A stretch of 64,000 bases of DNA from assembly GCF_051251695.1 (NCBI RefSeq), contig NZ_JBPOEU010000003.1, positions 62,001 to 126,000 of the forward strand, read 5' to 3'. Both the position numbers and the translations under genes were made by a program. The stretch comes from Maritalea sp051251695 (lineage in GTDB: Bacteria > Pseudomonadota > Alphaproteobacteria > Rhizobiales > Devosiaceae). Below the pieces are notes generated by a model that did no database searches, was not told where the DNA came from, and saw only the letters and a program-made list of their open reading frames with translations. Positions 8,773 to 18,316 of the stretch are shown one piece after another; position 1 is the first letter of the stretch; each line of letters opens with the position of its first letter.

Positions 8773-9991
8773 CGCGATAATGTTCGAATGGCTCAGCTTT
8801 GGGGTCAGATGGTTGCATGTCATCACCGGTATCGCGTGGATCGGCTCCAGCTTTTATTTCATCGCGCTTGATTTGGGATTGCGCAAGCATGATCAATTGC
8901 CCAAGGGCGTGCAAGGCGAAGAATGGCAGGTGCATGGCGGCGGGTTCTATCATATTCAAAAATATATGGTTGCGCCGTCCAACATGCCCGAACATTTGAT
9001 TTGGTTTAAATGGGAAGCCTACACCACTTGGCTATCCGGTTTTGCCATGTTGGCCATCGTTTATTATGTCGGTGCGGACCTTTATTTGATTGACCGTAAT
9101 GTTTTGGACGTTTCTGCACCAGTCGGTATTACGATTTCTGTTGCATCAATTGGCCTTGGCTGGTTGATTTACGATCAACTCTGTAAATCAAAACTGGGCA
9201 AATCTGACATCGGTTTGATGTTATTTTTGTTCGTCGTTTTGGTCGCCATGGCGTGGGGATATACTCAGCTATTTACCGGCCGCGCGGCATTGCTCCACTT
9301 GGGCGCGTTTACGGCGACCATCATGTCGGCAAATGTGTTTTTCATCATTATACCGAACCAAAAAATCATCGTTGCGGACCTAAAAGCCGGAAAATCACCA
9401 GACCCGGCGTTGGGCATGCAATCCAAACAACGCTCGGTACATAACAATTATCTAACACTGCCAGTGTTGTTCTTGATGCTATCGACCCATTACCCGCTGG
9501 CGTTTGCCACCGAATATAACTGGGTGATCGCGGCACTGATCTTCTTGATCGGCGTATTGATCCGGCATCACTTCAACACCAAACAACTTAAAGGCGAAAA
9601 TCTCCTTTGGCCTTGGCTCCTGTCTGCAGTGCTTTTCATCTTCATTATGTGGCTGTCCACAAACCCAAAAGTTGGCGGCATGGCTGAAGGTGATGTGGCA
9701 CGTGCTCAAGCAGAAATCTACCTCGCGTCCCCCCATTTTGAAGATGCACGGGACACAGTGATGGGGCGTTGTTCCATGTGCCATACCTCAGAACCGGTTT
9801 GGGAAGGCGTCGCGCAAGCACCGAAAAATGTTCTGTTAGATAGCGACGTTGCAATCGCATCTTACGCCCATGAAATTTACATTCAGGCTGGGCGTTCCCA
9901 CGCCATGCCACCGGGCAATGTAACCGATATTAGCCAAGAAGAACGCCAGTTGCTTGTCACATGGTTTGAAAGCGCAAATAAGGGCACCTAG
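8762..9991 (+). CDS. puuD: Membrane urate hydroxylase with C-terminal cytochrome c domain
   Basis: A 409-residue membrane protein of the PuuD type, which oxidises urate to 5-hydroxyisourate. The N-terminal part holds several hydrophobic helices (for example around 15-37, 89-107, 120-140, 150-172, 178-200, 228-250, 255-270 and 282-300). The hydrophilic C-terminus is a c-type cytochrome domain with heme motif Cys337-S-M-Cys340-His341, which implies electron transfer to the respiratory chain from the periplasmic side. It replaces soluble uricase or HpxO in this pathway. The gene sits between xdhC, whose partner enzyme makes urate, and guaD. Confidence 0.93.
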   Translation: MPNSAIMFEWLSFGVRWLHVITGIAWIGSSFYFIALDLGLRKHDQLPKGVQGEEWQVHGGGFYHIQKYMVAPSNMPEHLIWFKWEAYTTWLSGFAMLAIVYYVGADLYLIDRNVLDVSAPVGITISVASIGLGWLIYDQLCKSKLGKSDIGLMLFLFVVLVAMAWGYTQLFTGRAALLHLGAFTATIMSANVFFIIIPNQKIIVADLKAGKSPDPALGMQSKQRSVHNNYLTLPVLFLMLSTHYPLAFATEYNWVIAALIFLIGVLIRHHFNTKQLKGENLLWPWLLSAVLFIFIMWLSTNPKVGGMAEGDVARAQAEIYLASPHFEDARDTVMGRCSMCHTSEPVWEGVAQAPKNVLLDSDVAIASYAHEIYIQAGRSHAMPPGNVTDISQEERQLLVTWFESANKGT

Positions 9992-9992
9992 A

Positions 9993-11300
9993 ATGAGAGC
10001 AAAGATTTTGCGCGGACGCGTCTTGAGTTTCAATGACGCCCCAAAAGCACGCGATGACAAAGATTGTTACACCTATATTGAAGATGGTGCGTTGCTGATT
10101 GAGAACGGCAAAATCACCGCCCGTGGCGAATTTTCAGGCATCAAGAAAACGGCGCCAACAGACATAGATGTTATCGATCATAGACCGCATATTTTGATGG
10201 CGGGCTTTATCGACACCCACATTCATTTCCCTCAAATGCAGGTGTTGGCGTCCTATGCGGGTTCGCTTTTGGAATGGCTCAACACCTACACTTTCGTCGA
10301 GGAACAGCGGTTCGATGATCTCGCTCATGCCCGGAAAATTGGCAGCTCATTCTATGATGAACTGATCCGGCATGGCACAACAAGCGCGGTGACTTATTGT
10401 TCGGTTCATCCTCAGTCGGTCGATGCGTTTTTTGAAGAAGCGGCAAAGCGCAACATGCTGATGATTGGCGGCAAAGTGATGATGGATCGCGAGGCGCCTG
10501 CTTCGCTCACCGATACGCCACAATCAAGCTATGATGACACCAATGCGCTAATCGAAAAATGGCACGGCAAAGGCCGCGGACATTATGCGATTACACCTCG
10601 GTTTGCGATTACCTCAACGCCTGAGCAAATGGAAATGGCGCAAGCATTGGCAGGCGAGCATCCTGACCTGCATATCCAAACTCATTTGAGTGAAAACAAA
10701 GCCGAGATTGAATTCGCCAATTCGCTTTATCCAGATGCGGGTGATTATTTCGGCATTTATCAGCATTATGGTTTAGCTGGCGAAAAGTCTTTATTTGGCC
10801 ATTGCGTACATCTCGAAGACCGAGAACGTGACGCGATGATAGAAACCAATTCTGTGGCCGTATTCTGCCCGACCTCAAACCTGTTCATTGGCTCAGGGCT
10901 TTTTGACTGGGCGCGGGTGGCTGGCCCTGAAGGAAAAGGGCGTATAGCGCTTGCAACAGACGTTGGCGGCGGCACCAATTATTCTATGTTCAGAACGCTT
11001 GATGAGGCTTACAAAATTCTCAACTTGCAAGGTCAGCGCATGAACCCGTTGACGTCGTTCTATCAAATCACATTGGGCAATGCGCGTGCCGTTTCACTGC
11101 AAGATCAAATTGGCTCGCTGGATGTGGGTACAGATGCGGATGTTGTGGTGCTGAATGCCAATGCGACACCGGCCATGCAGGTGCGTATGGAAACGGTCAC
11201 CACTCTGGAAGAGGAATTATTCCTCATGCAAACAGTGGGCGATGATCGAGCAATTGTTGAGACCTATGTTGCTGGTGAGGCGTTGAAGTCAGGGCTTTGA
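9993..11300 (+). CDS. guaD: Guanine deaminase
   Basis: A 435-residue amidohydrolase that converts guanine to xanthine. The metal-binding D-T-H-I-H-F-P-Q motif (His76 and His78) is followed by the guanine-deaminase-type tail E-W-L-N-T-Y-T-F. Later conserved elements include T-H-L-S-E-N and the A-T-D-V-G-G-G segment with the catalytic Asp. I use ATG at 9993, 1 nt past the puuD stop; an in-frame start at 9954 would lie inside puuD. It is the last gene of the uraH-to-guaD operon and delivers xanthine to XdhAB. Confidence 0.95.
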   Translation: MRAKILRGRVLSFNDAPKARDDKDCYTYIEDGALLIENGKITARGEFSGIKKTAPTDIDVIDHRPHILMAGFIDTHIHFPQMQVLASYAGSLLEWLNTYTFVEEQRFDDLAHARKIGSSFYDELIRHGTTSAVTYCSVHPQSVDAFFEEAAKRNMLMIGGKVMMDREAPASLTDTPQSSYDDTNALIEKWHGKGRGHYAITPRFAITSTPEQMEMAQALAGEHPDLHIQTHLSENKAEIEFANSLYPDAGDYFGIYQHYGLAGEKSLFGHCVHLEDRERDAMIETNSVAVFCPTSNLFIGSGLFDWARVAGPEGKGRIALATDVGGGTNYSMFRTLDEAYKILNLQGQRMNPLTSFYQITLGNARAVSLQDQIGSLDVGTDADVVVLNANATPAMQVRMETVTTLEEELFLMQTVGDDRAIVETYVAGEALKSGL

Positions 11301-11329
11301 TCTCGGCTTCTGCCTTACCCTAAGTCGTT

Positions 11330-11549
11330 ACCCTCGTGCTTGACACGAGGGTCCATGACGGGGATCTAGTCAGTGCATGGCAAAGATGGGAACAATCCTT
11401 TTCCATTGGCCACCCCACCCTCGATCCGTCCCCATCACGGGGAGGGAAGATGGTGTGCGCCCAATAAATGTGTTGCACTGACTTTCCATCCTTCGACAGG
11501 CTCAGGATGAGGTTAGAGGCTGCATCAAACATCAAACATCAAACATCAA
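11330..11549. repeat. Intergenic block of short palindromic (REP-like) elements and a 7-bp tandem repeat
   Basis: The 245-bp gap between convergent guaD and ade is packed with small repeats. A 9-bp-stem hairpin (ACCCTCGTG, 5-nt loop) lies at 11330-11352. A CCCC-ATCAC-GGGG hairpin lies at 11430-11442. CATCCT and AGGATG arms flank a CTTCGACAGGCTC-type core at 11487-11509. An ATCAAAC unit is repeated three and a half times at about 11524-11550, next to the ade stop. The CATCC(T)TCGACA-GCTCAGGATGAGG core resembles an intergenic repeat that I recall from many alphaproteobacterial genomes. The hairpins may also end both transcripts. Confidence 0.6.
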
Positions 11550-13267
11550 TCAACAAAGTCAAACGCATCCACATCAAAAAGCCCACGATCTGTCATTTTG
11601 AGATGCGGTATGACCGGCAGGGCGAGGAAGGCGACTTGCAAAAACGGCTCTGGCAACACACAGCCAAGATCGTGCGCAGCGGCGCGAAGTTTTTCCAATT
11701 CATGGGCGACATCTTCAAATGCCAATTCGCTCATCAAGCCGGCAATTGGTAGCGCCAATTCAGCGATCACTTTGCCTTCATTAGCAACAACAAAACCGCC
11801 GCGCATTTCAATAATCCGATTGGTGGCAACCGCCATGTCTTCATGGGTTGCGCCAATGACAGTTATATTATGACTGTCATGGCCAACCGAGGAGCCAATA
11901 GCGCCCTGTTGAAGTCCAAACCCTTTTACAAACCCATGCCCGATATTGCCGTTTTTGCCGTGTCGTTCAACAACGGAAACTTGCACTGCATCCTGTTTGA
12001 CATCGGGGCAAAGAATGCCGTTTTCAACGGGCAGAACCCCTTCTTCGCGAAAGGTGAGGATCAGGCCGGGCTTTACGCCCATCATCGGCGTGAGATTGCG
12101 GCCCGGCTTAACCGGCACCTTAAAACTATCCGCAGTTTGACGTTGGGCTTTCATGGAATGCAAACCGACCGTCTCAACATGGCCGCGTTGTGCAAACCGT
12201 TCCGCTGTCACCAACGCGCCGGACATGATCACGTCCGAAACGGCGCATTCTTCCAAATTATCCAGTAACGCAAAATCTGCTTTCCAGCCCGGTGCAACCA
12301 TACCTCGGTCTTTAAGGCCGAATATGCGTGCTGCAGATGTGCTGGCCGCGCGGTAAACATGATGGGTTGGACAACCCTTGGCGATGAGGCGTCGGACAAG
12401 ACTGTCCAAATGACCTTCTTCGTGAATATCGAGTGGATTGCGGTCATCCGTGCAAAGCGCCATGAAGCTTGATGTATTTTGATCCAATACTTCGGCCAAC
12501 GCGTTGAGGTCTTTTGAAACGGAGCCCTCCCGGATCAGGATTGCCATGCCCTTTTTAAGTTTCTCGCGCGCTTCTGCAGCGCTGGTGGCTTCATGGTCCG
12601 TGCGGATTGCAGCGGCCAAATAACCATTAAGGTCATCCCCCGACAAAAGCGGCGCATGTCCGTCGATGTGGCCATCTTGGAATGCGTGCAGTTTGTCGAT
12701 CACTTCAGGTGCGGCAGCGAGAACGCCGGGGAAATTCATAAATTCGGCCAACCCAATCACGCTTGGATGGTCGCGGTAAGGAAGTAAATCTTTGATCAGC
12801 AATTCAGCGCCAGACGTTTCAAACGCTGTTGCTGGCACACATGAAGAAAGATTGATTTTGATGTCCATCACACTTCGTTCGGAACTGGCGAGGAAATATT
12901 CAATGCCCTCTTTGCCCAGAACGTTTGCGATTTCATGGGGATCACAAATCGCCGTGGTCACCCCATAGGGCAGCACGCAACGGTCAAACTCTAGCGGTGT
13001 GACGAGCGAGCTTTCAATATGCAAGTGGGTGTCGATAAAACCGGGAACGCAAAACCGCCCCGCCCCGTCGATCTCTTTTTCGCCCTCATAGGTCGAGTGG
13101 GTGCCAACAATCCTGTCGGCGACAATGGCAATATCTGATGTGGCGATTTCTCCCGTCATGACGTCCAAAAGACGAACATTTTTGATGACGAGGTCAGCGG
13201 CGATTTTGTTCGCGCCGGCCTTGATCATGCGGGAAAGGGTGGCTTTATCAATCAATGAATTGGTCAT
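11546..13267 (-). CDS. ade: Adenine deaminase
   Basis: A 573-residue amidohydrolase of the Ade family, which deaminates adenine to hypoxanthine. It has the N-terminal P-G-F-I-D-T-H-L-H-I-E-S-S metal motif, C-D-P-H-E-I-A-N-V, and the C-terminal family domain with S-V-G-H-D-S-H-N-I. ATG at 13267 is preferred over TTG at 13273. It is transcribed alone, convergent to guaD. Hypoxanthine then enters XdhAB, so this gene joins adenine to the same route as guanine. Confidence 0.95.
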   Translation of the reverse strand: MTNSLIDKATLSRMIKAGANKIAADLVIKNVRLLDVMTGEIATSDIAIVADRIVGTHSTYEGEKEIDGAGRFCVPGFIDTHLHIESSLVTPLEFDRCVLPYGVTTAICDPHEIANVLGKEGIEYFLASSERSVMDIKINLSSCVPATAFETSGAELLIKDLLPYRDHPSVIGLAEFMNFPGVLAAAPEVIDKLHAFQDGHIDGHAPLLSGDDLNGYLAAAIRTDHEATSAAEAREKLKKGMAILIREGSVSKDLNALAEVLDQNTSSFMALCTDDRNPLDIHEEGHLDSLVRRLIAKGCPTHHVYRAASTSAARIFGLKDRGMVAPGWKADFALLDNLEECAVSDVIMSGALVTAERFAQRGHVETVGLHSMKAQRQTADSFKVPVKPGRNLTPMMGVKPGLILTFREEGVLPVENGILCPDVKQDAVQVSVVERHGKNGNIGHGFVKGFGLQQGAIGSSVGHDSHNITVIGATHEDMAVATNRIIEMRGGFVVANEGKVIAELALPIAGLMSELAFEDVAHELEKLRAAAHDLGCVLPEPFLQVAFLALPVIPHLKMTDRGLFDVDAFDFVD

Positions 13268-13297
13268 GCGCAAATATAAACTGAATGGGGAAAAAGT

Positions 13298-13310
13298 TCT
13301 AGACTCTAGA
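13298..13310. promoter_or_regulatory. TCTAGA-C-TCTAGA inverted repeat upstream of ade
   Basis: Two TCTAGA hexamers separated by one C form an odd-centred palindrome 31 bp upstream of the ade start. The position suits an operator or a core-promoter symmetry element. No regulator is assigned, and short palindromes of this size can occur by chance. Confidence 0.25.
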
Positions 13311-13345
13311 CTGATACATTTTACCGACTGATCAAAGTAATTTGG

Positions 13346-13380
13346 TCAAAAGAAAAGGCGGCCCGAAGACCGCCTTTTCT
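13346..13380 (-). terminator. Rho-independent terminator of the BMP-type ABC operon
   Basis: Read on the minus strand, AGAAAAGGCGG and CCGCCTTTTCT pair as an 11-bp stem closing a 7-nt loop, and the stem runs into a T-rich tract. It lies 19 bp after the stop of the substrate-binding protein gene, the last gene of the leftward operon. Confidence 0.88.
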
Positions 13381-13398
13381 TCAAAAATTTGGATTTGC

Positions 13399-14469
13399 CT
13401 ATTGTGGCAGTTGATCGTCTACGCCTTGAACGTAGAAGTTCAAACCAAGCAAAACGCCGTCCTCAGCAATTTCGCCATCTGTCAGCCAAACGGAACCGTC
13501 TTGCTTCATAACAGGACCAGTGAAGGGGTGAAGTTCGCCAGAAGCAACCGCAGCTTCAGTTGCTTCAGCCATAGCTTTCACATCATCTGGCATATTGGTG
13601 TAGTCAGCCATTTGCAAAATGCCATCTGCCAAACCATCCCAAGTAGACTGGGTTGACCATGTGTCGTCCATCAATGCCTGGGTGCGTTTAATGTAGTAAG
13701 CGCCCCAAGTATCAATGATGGCGGTAAGTTGTGTGTTTGGACCCGCAGAAATCATGTCAGATGCTTGACCGAACGCTTTGATGCCACGCTCTTCAGCAAC
13801 TTGCATTGGACCGGTTGAGTCGGTGTGCTGGGTTAAGATATCAACGCCTTGGTCGATTAGCGCTTTTGCGGCATCCGCTTCTTTACCCGCATCAAACCAT
13901 GAGTTCACCCAAACAACTTTAAGTTTAAAGTCTGGATTTACGCTTTGAGCTCCCAACGTGAAGGCATTGATGCCTTGCACAACTTCAGGAATTGGGAAGG
14001 AAGCGATATAGCCAGCAACACCCTTTTTAGATGTTTTAGCCGCGATTTGGCCCTGAATATAACGTCCTTGATAAAAACGCGAATTGTAGCTGGTTACGTT
14101 TGGCGCGGTTTTATAGCCAGTTGCATGCTCAAATTTGATATCTGGAAACTTGGCTGCAACTTCCAAAGTTTGATCCATAAAGCCAAAGCTTGTTGTGAAG
14201 ATCATCTTACAGCCAGAACGTGCGAAACGCTCGATAACGGCTGTTGCTTGTGGGCCTTCAGCGACGTTTTCAATAAACGGGGTTTCAATCTTATCGCCAA
14301 AATGGGCTTGTAATTCTTGTCGGCCAATATCGTGTGCTTGTGTCCAGCCACCGTCTGTTTTTGAGCCAACATAAACAAAGCAAACTTTGGTTGTGTCAGC
14401 AAAAGCGGTGGACGCCATGCCTAAGGTCATTGCCGCAACGCCAGCAAGCCCGATTATTAGTTTTTTCAT
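13399..14469 (-). CDS. BMP-family ABC transporter substrate-binding lipoprotein-like protein
   Basis: A 356-residue periplasmic binding protein. A signal peptide covers about residues 1-24 (M-K-K-L start, hydrophobic core, A-F-A/D cleavage). The mature part begins with V-C-F-V-Y-V-G and D-G-G-W-T-Q-A-H-D, typical of the BMP/PnrA family, which binds purine nucleosides or related ligands. No lipobox Cys is visible, so it is probably soluble in the periplasm. It is the last gene of a four-gene importer operon beside purine-degrading genes, so a nucleobase or nucleoside ligand is inferred. A strong terminator follows. Confidence 0.9.
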   Translation of the reverse strand: MKKLIIGLAGVAAMTLGMASTAFADTTKVCFVYVGSKTDGGWTQAHDIGRQELQAHFGDKIETPFIENVAEGPQATAVIERFARSGCKMIFTTSFGFMDQTLEVAAKFPDIKFEHATGYKTAPNVTSYNSRFYQGRYIQGQIAAKTSKKGVAGYIASFPIPEVVQGINAFTLGAQSVNPDFKLKVVWVNSWFDAGKEADAAKALIDQGVDILTQHTDSTGPMQVAEERGIKAFGQASDMISAGPNTQLTAIIDTWGAYYIKRTQALMDDTWSTQSTWDGLADGILQMADYTNMPDDVKAMAEATEAAVASGELHPFTGPVMKQDGSVWLTDGEIAEDGVLLGLNFYVQGVDDQLPQ

Positions 14470-14514
14470 GACTGTTCTCTCCTGTTAATTTTTTTCTTTA
14501 GCCAATATATGATT

Positions 14515-15438
14515 CTATCGGTCTGGTACAAATGGTCGTCCCAACATCGCTGGGGTGTTAATCAACGTCAGGCGCGTGTTTTGCGAAATTAAGACGAGCA
14601 CGACAATGGTGGCGATGTAAGGCAAAGCCGTTAGAAGTTGCGGCGGTACTGCAACGCCAAGTGCTTGAGCGTGAAGTTGGCCAATAGACACAGCACCAAA
14701 CAAATAAGCACCGGCCAAAACACGCGCTGGGCGCCAAGAGGCAAACACCACCAAGGCAAGCGCGATCCAGCCACGTCCGGCACTCATATTTTCAACCCAT
14801 TGCGGCGTGTAAACAAGGGACAGATGCCCGCCGGCAAGTCCGGCACAAGCGCCACCAAACATCACCGCCAAATAACGATAACGCAAAACGGGGATGCCCA
14901 ACGCATGGGCGGAAATGTGATTGTCACCAATTGAACGTAGCGTTAGTCCTGCACGGCTGTTGAACAAAAACCAACTCACCCCGATAACCAATGCGATCGA
15001 CATGTAAAAAATCGGGTCTTGGCCGAACAACAGTGGCCCCACGATGGGAAGGTCTGTCAAAACCGGAATGGAAATATTGGTCAATTTCACACCAGCTTGC
15101 CCAACAAACGGTTCGCCCAAAAGTCCAGAAAGCCCAAGGCCTAAAATCGTAAGCGCCAATCCGGTCGCAACTTGATTGGCAGCAAGCGACAAGGTTAAAA
15201 AGGCGAAGGCAAGCGAAGTGATCGCACCAAAAATAATGGCGACCAAAACGCCCAACCATGGATTGCCGGTTAGATTTGCTGCAGCAAATCCTCCAACCGC
15301 ACCCATAATCATCATGCCTTCAACGCCTAAGTTTAAAATGCCAGACCGTTCAACAACCAATTCGCCAATAGCCGCGATCAACAAGGGCGTGGCCGCCGTC
15401 GCGATGGTTAGAATGATAGCTTCTGTGATCCCCATCAT
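14515..15438 (-). CDS. ABC transporter permease, BMP/nucleoside-type (second permease)
   Basis: A 307-residue integral membrane protein of the BPD_transp_2 family, with about eight hydrophobic segments. It has the motif G-V-E-G-M-M-I-M-G-A-V-G-G-F (about 39-52), usual for the YufQ/NupC-like permease of this transporter type, and a later coupling segment N-H-I-S-A-H-A-L-G-I-P. Its start overlaps the stop of the upstream permease gene by 4 nt, so the two are likely made in equal amounts. Confidence 0.92.
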   Translation of the reverse strand: MMGITEAIILTIATAATPLLIAAIGELVVERSGILNLGVEGMMIMGAVGGFAAANLTGNPWLGVLVAIIFGAITSLAFAFLTLSLAANQVATGLALTILGLGLSGLLGEPFVGQAGVKLTNISIPVLTDLPIVGPLLFGQDPIFYMSIALVIGVSWFLFNSRAGLTLRSIGDNHISAHALGIPVLRYRYLAVMFGGACAGLAGGHLSLVYTPQWVENMSAGRGWIALALVVFASWRPARVLAGAYLFGAVSIGQLHAQALGVAVPPQLLTALPYIATIVVLVLISQNTRLTLINTPAMLGRPFVPDR

Positions 15439-16526
15439 GCAGCTCCCTTTGTCGGTGCCAGCTTCGCGCCAATAAGGCGAATGCGATAAAGGATGAGTGT
15501 GTCACACGCGAGGACAAAGAACAGAATTAGCCCCTGGAAAACACGAGCAACTTTGTCCGATACACCAAGTGAAATTTGCGCGGCCTCACCACCTAGAAAC
15601 GTAAGGGCGAGGACCAGCCCGGCGATAATTGCCCCAACCGGATTCAGTCGCCCAAGAAAAGCGACAATGATAGCGGTAAAGCCGTAGCCCGGCGAAATAG
15701 TGGGTCGCAATTGACCCGTTGCGCCAGCAACTTCCACAATGCCAGCAAGCCCAGCAGTTGCGCCTGCAACGAGAAAAGCGAAAAACACCATTTTGTTGGC
15801 GTCAAATCCGGCGAAGCGGGCAGCGCGTGGACTTGCGCCAATAACTTTGACTTGAAAGCCCTTCATGGTTTTCGCCATTACCACCCAAATGATAAGCGCC
15901 ACAACAATCGCAATGACAAACCCAAAGTTCGCGCGACCATCCGCTGGGATCATTTCGGGAATACGAGCAAACGCATCAAATCTGCGGGTTTCGGGAAAGT
16001 TCAGGCCTTCCGGATTACGCCACGGTCCGCGCACCATCCAATCAAGGAACAACTGCGCGATATAGACCAGCATCAAGCTGGTCAGAATTTCGTTGGTCTT
16101 GAATTTGGTTTTTAGCAAAGCAGGAATAGCCGCATAAGCCATGCCGCCCATTGCGCCCATGATAATCATTAAAGGCAATACAAATGGGCCAGTGAACTGC
16201 GGCAACATAACTGGCAAAGTCGACCCAGCCATACCCCCAATGATCATTTGCCCTTCAGCGCCAATGTTCCAATTGTTGGACTGGTAGCAAATGCAAAGTC
16301 CGGCCCCCATCAAAATCAGCGGGGCGGCCTTGATCAATAATTCATGCACGCTCCACATTTCACTTACAGGTTCGATGAAATAGGCGTACAGCGCTTGCAA
16401 AGGCGGCTTGCCCAAAATCGAAAACATAATCGCACCCGCAACCAAAGCCAGCGCGAGCCCGATAAGCGGCGACAGATAAGTCATTAAGCGCGATGGCGCG
16501 CTTCGCTTTGTAAGTTCCAGCCTCAA
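15435..16526 (-). CDS. ABC transporter permease, BMP/nucleoside-type (first permease)
   Basis: A 363-residue multi-spanning permease of the YufP type, with N-W-N-I-G-A-E-G-Q-M-I-I-G-G near the middle and N-E-I-L-T-S-L-M-L-V. A TTG at 16526 preceded by GGAAGGA with 6-7 nt spacing is the best start, since the longer in-frame version (to 16589) would overlap the ATPase gene and begin with non-family sequence. It works with the second permease as a heterodimeric channel energised by the adjacent double-ATPase. Confidence 0.88.
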   Translation of the reverse strand: MRLELTKRSAPSRLMTYLSPLIGLALALVAGAIMFSILGKPPLQALYAYFIEPVSEMWSVHELLIKAAPLILMGAGLCICYQSNNWNIGAEGQMIIGGMAGSTLPVMLPQFTGPFVLPLMIIMGAMGGMAYAAIPALLKTKFKTNEILTSLMLVYIAQLFLDWMVRGPWRNPEGLNFPETRRFDAFARIPEMIPADGRANFGFVIAIVVALIIWVVMAKTMKGFQVKVIGASPRAARFAGFDANKMVFFAFLVAGATAGLAGIVEVAGATGQLRPTISPGYGFTAIIVAFLGRLNPVGAIIAGLVLALTFLGGEAAQISLGVSDKVARVFQGLILFFVLACDTLILYRIRLIGAKLAPTKGAA

Positions 16527-16566
16527 CTTAGTTCCTTCCCCCAATGAAAAGCCGCTAACCCTATTT

Positions 16567-18105
16567 TTAGGCCTGTTCCAGCTCTCCACCCGTCATTTGC
16601 AACCCAATTTTGTGCCGGTCTGTCATGCGCGCCGGCACGAACGGCGACAATTTGCCTTCGCTTAGTGTGGCGATCGCATCCGACACTTCAAATAATTCAT
16701 CCAGATCTTGCGAAATGACCAAAACAGCGGCGCCCTTTGCCGCTAAATCCACCAAGGTTTGGCGAATATGGGCGGCCGATCCCGCATCAACACCCCATGT
16801 GGGTTGATTAACGACAATGATCTCAGCAATCCCCATCACTTCACGCCCAAGCACAAATTTTTGTAAATTCCCGCCTGATAATGACTGCGCTGCGGGGTCA
16901 GCAGACCCTTTGCGCACATCAAAATGCTCAACAATTTGGTCTTTGATTTTGTGTGCCGCGCGACGGGAAACAAATGGTCCTGTGTTCAAATCTTTTTGCA
17001 GACCATGGCGGGTCAGAATGACATTTTCGCTCAACGAAAATTCGGGGACAGCCGCATGGCCGAGCCGTTCCTCTGAAATATACATCGCGCCCATCTTGCG
17101 GCGTTGTTGAATACCCAAATGGCCAACTTCATCGCCTTTGATCAACACATTTTCCGGCAAACTCAACCGTTCGCCCGAAATGGCGTCAAAAAGCTCGTTC
17201 TGACCATTGCCTGCAATACCCGCAATGCCGGAGATTTCACCCGCATGCAGCATCAGGTTAATGTCTTTAAGATTGGTCTCAAATCCTGTGACGCCTTCAA
17301 GATCAAGCTTTTTGACCTGCAGCATTACGTCACCATGGGCAACAGCAATATTGCGCGGCGAAATCTCGTGAATGTCAGAGCCAACCATCATTTTTGCAAG
17401 GCTGATCGGGGTTTCATCGGCTGGAACACATTCGCCAACAACTTTGCCGTGACGCAAAATGGTCGCGTTTTGGCAAAGCGCCTGCACTTCTGCCAATTTG
17501 TGCGAGATGTAAAGGATCGCTTTGCCTTCATCCGATAGACGGCGCAGCACTTTAAACAGGTCTTCTGCTTCTTGCGGGGTGAGCACAGAAGTTGGCTCGT
17601 CCATAATGATGAGTTTAGGTTTTTGCAAAAGGCAGCGCACAATCTCTACCCGCTGGCGTTCACCAACCGAAAGGTCGTGGATGCGCGCATCCGCCTTAAG
17701 CGGCAAGCCGTACGATGTTGAGATTTCTTCAAGCTCTTTGCTCACCTGGCGCAAAGATTTTCCCGGCGGCAGCGCAAGGGCGACATTTTCCGCCACTGTA
17801 AGTGCATCGAACAGCGAAAAATGTTGGAACACCATGCCAATGCCCAAATCCCGCGCGGCGGCTGGGTTGGGAATGTGTACACCATTGCCTTGCCAGACAA
17901 CACGACCTTCGTCGGGCTGCAAACTGCCATAAAGCATCTTAACCAGCGTGGATTTCCCCGCGCCATTTTCCCCCAAAAGGGCATGAATTTCCCCGGCTTG
18001 GATTTCCAGCGAAATTTGGTCATTTGCTTTAAATGATCCGTAGTATTTTGAAATGCCTTCTAAATTTAGAAGGACGTCCCCCTCAGTCAATGCAGTACTC
18101 CACAT
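16567..18105 (-). CDS. ABC transporter ATPase with two nucleotide-binding domains, BMP/nucleoside-type
   Basis: A fused double ATPase of about 512 residues. The first half is intact (G-E-N-G-A-G-K-S Walker A, L-S-V-G-E-R-Q-R signature, I-I-M-D-E-P-T Walker B). The second half has a degenerate Walker A (G-I-A-G-N-G-Q-N-E) and L-S-G-G-N-L-Q-K, the usual asymmetry for RbsA/YufO-like proteins. The start is uncertain. ATG at 18105 sits only 1 nt after GGAGG; a TTG at 18090 has GGAG at ideal 7-nt spacing; a TTG at 18138 has no clear site. It heads the importer operon. Confidence 0.92.
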   Translation of the reverse strand: MWSTALTEGDVLLNLEGISKYYGSFKANDQISLEIQAGEIHALLGENGAGKSTLVKMLYGSLQPDEGRVVWQGNGVHIPNPAAARDLGIGMVFQHFSLFDALTVAENVALALPPGKSLRQVSKELEEISTSYGLPLKADARIHDLSVGERQRVEIVRCLLQKPKLIIMDEPTSVLTPQEAEDLFKVLRRLSDEGKAILYISHKLAEVQALCQNATILRHGKVVGECVPADETPISLAKMMVGSDIHEISPRNIAVAHGDVMLQVKKLDLEGVTGFETNLKDINLMLHAGEISGIAGIAGNGQNELFDAISGERLSLPENVLIKGDEVGHLGIQQRRKMGAMYISEERLGHAAVPEFSLSENVILTRHGLQKDLNTGPFVSRRAAHKIKDQIVEHFDVRKGSADPAAQSLSGGNLQKFVLGREVMGIAEIIVVNQPTWGVDAGSAAHIRQTLVDLAAKGAAVLVISQDLDELFEVSDAIATLSEGKLSPFVPARMTDRHKIGLQMTGGELEQA

Positions 18106-18316
18106 TCCTCCCGAATATGAGGTAAAGTATGTCGGCAATGATTTAAAGTAGCAAGGGGAGTTTAGCGTTCCTGTGGAATTTTTTTATCAAAAAGTCAAAA
18201 ATTGTTACTTTCCAACCATGTCTCATACCGCAAAAGCACTTGCTTGGGGCAGCAATTGGTTGGTTTTTTCATGGAAAATGGCGATGAGTGTCGGGCCTAT
18301 TGGTTTTCGATAGACC

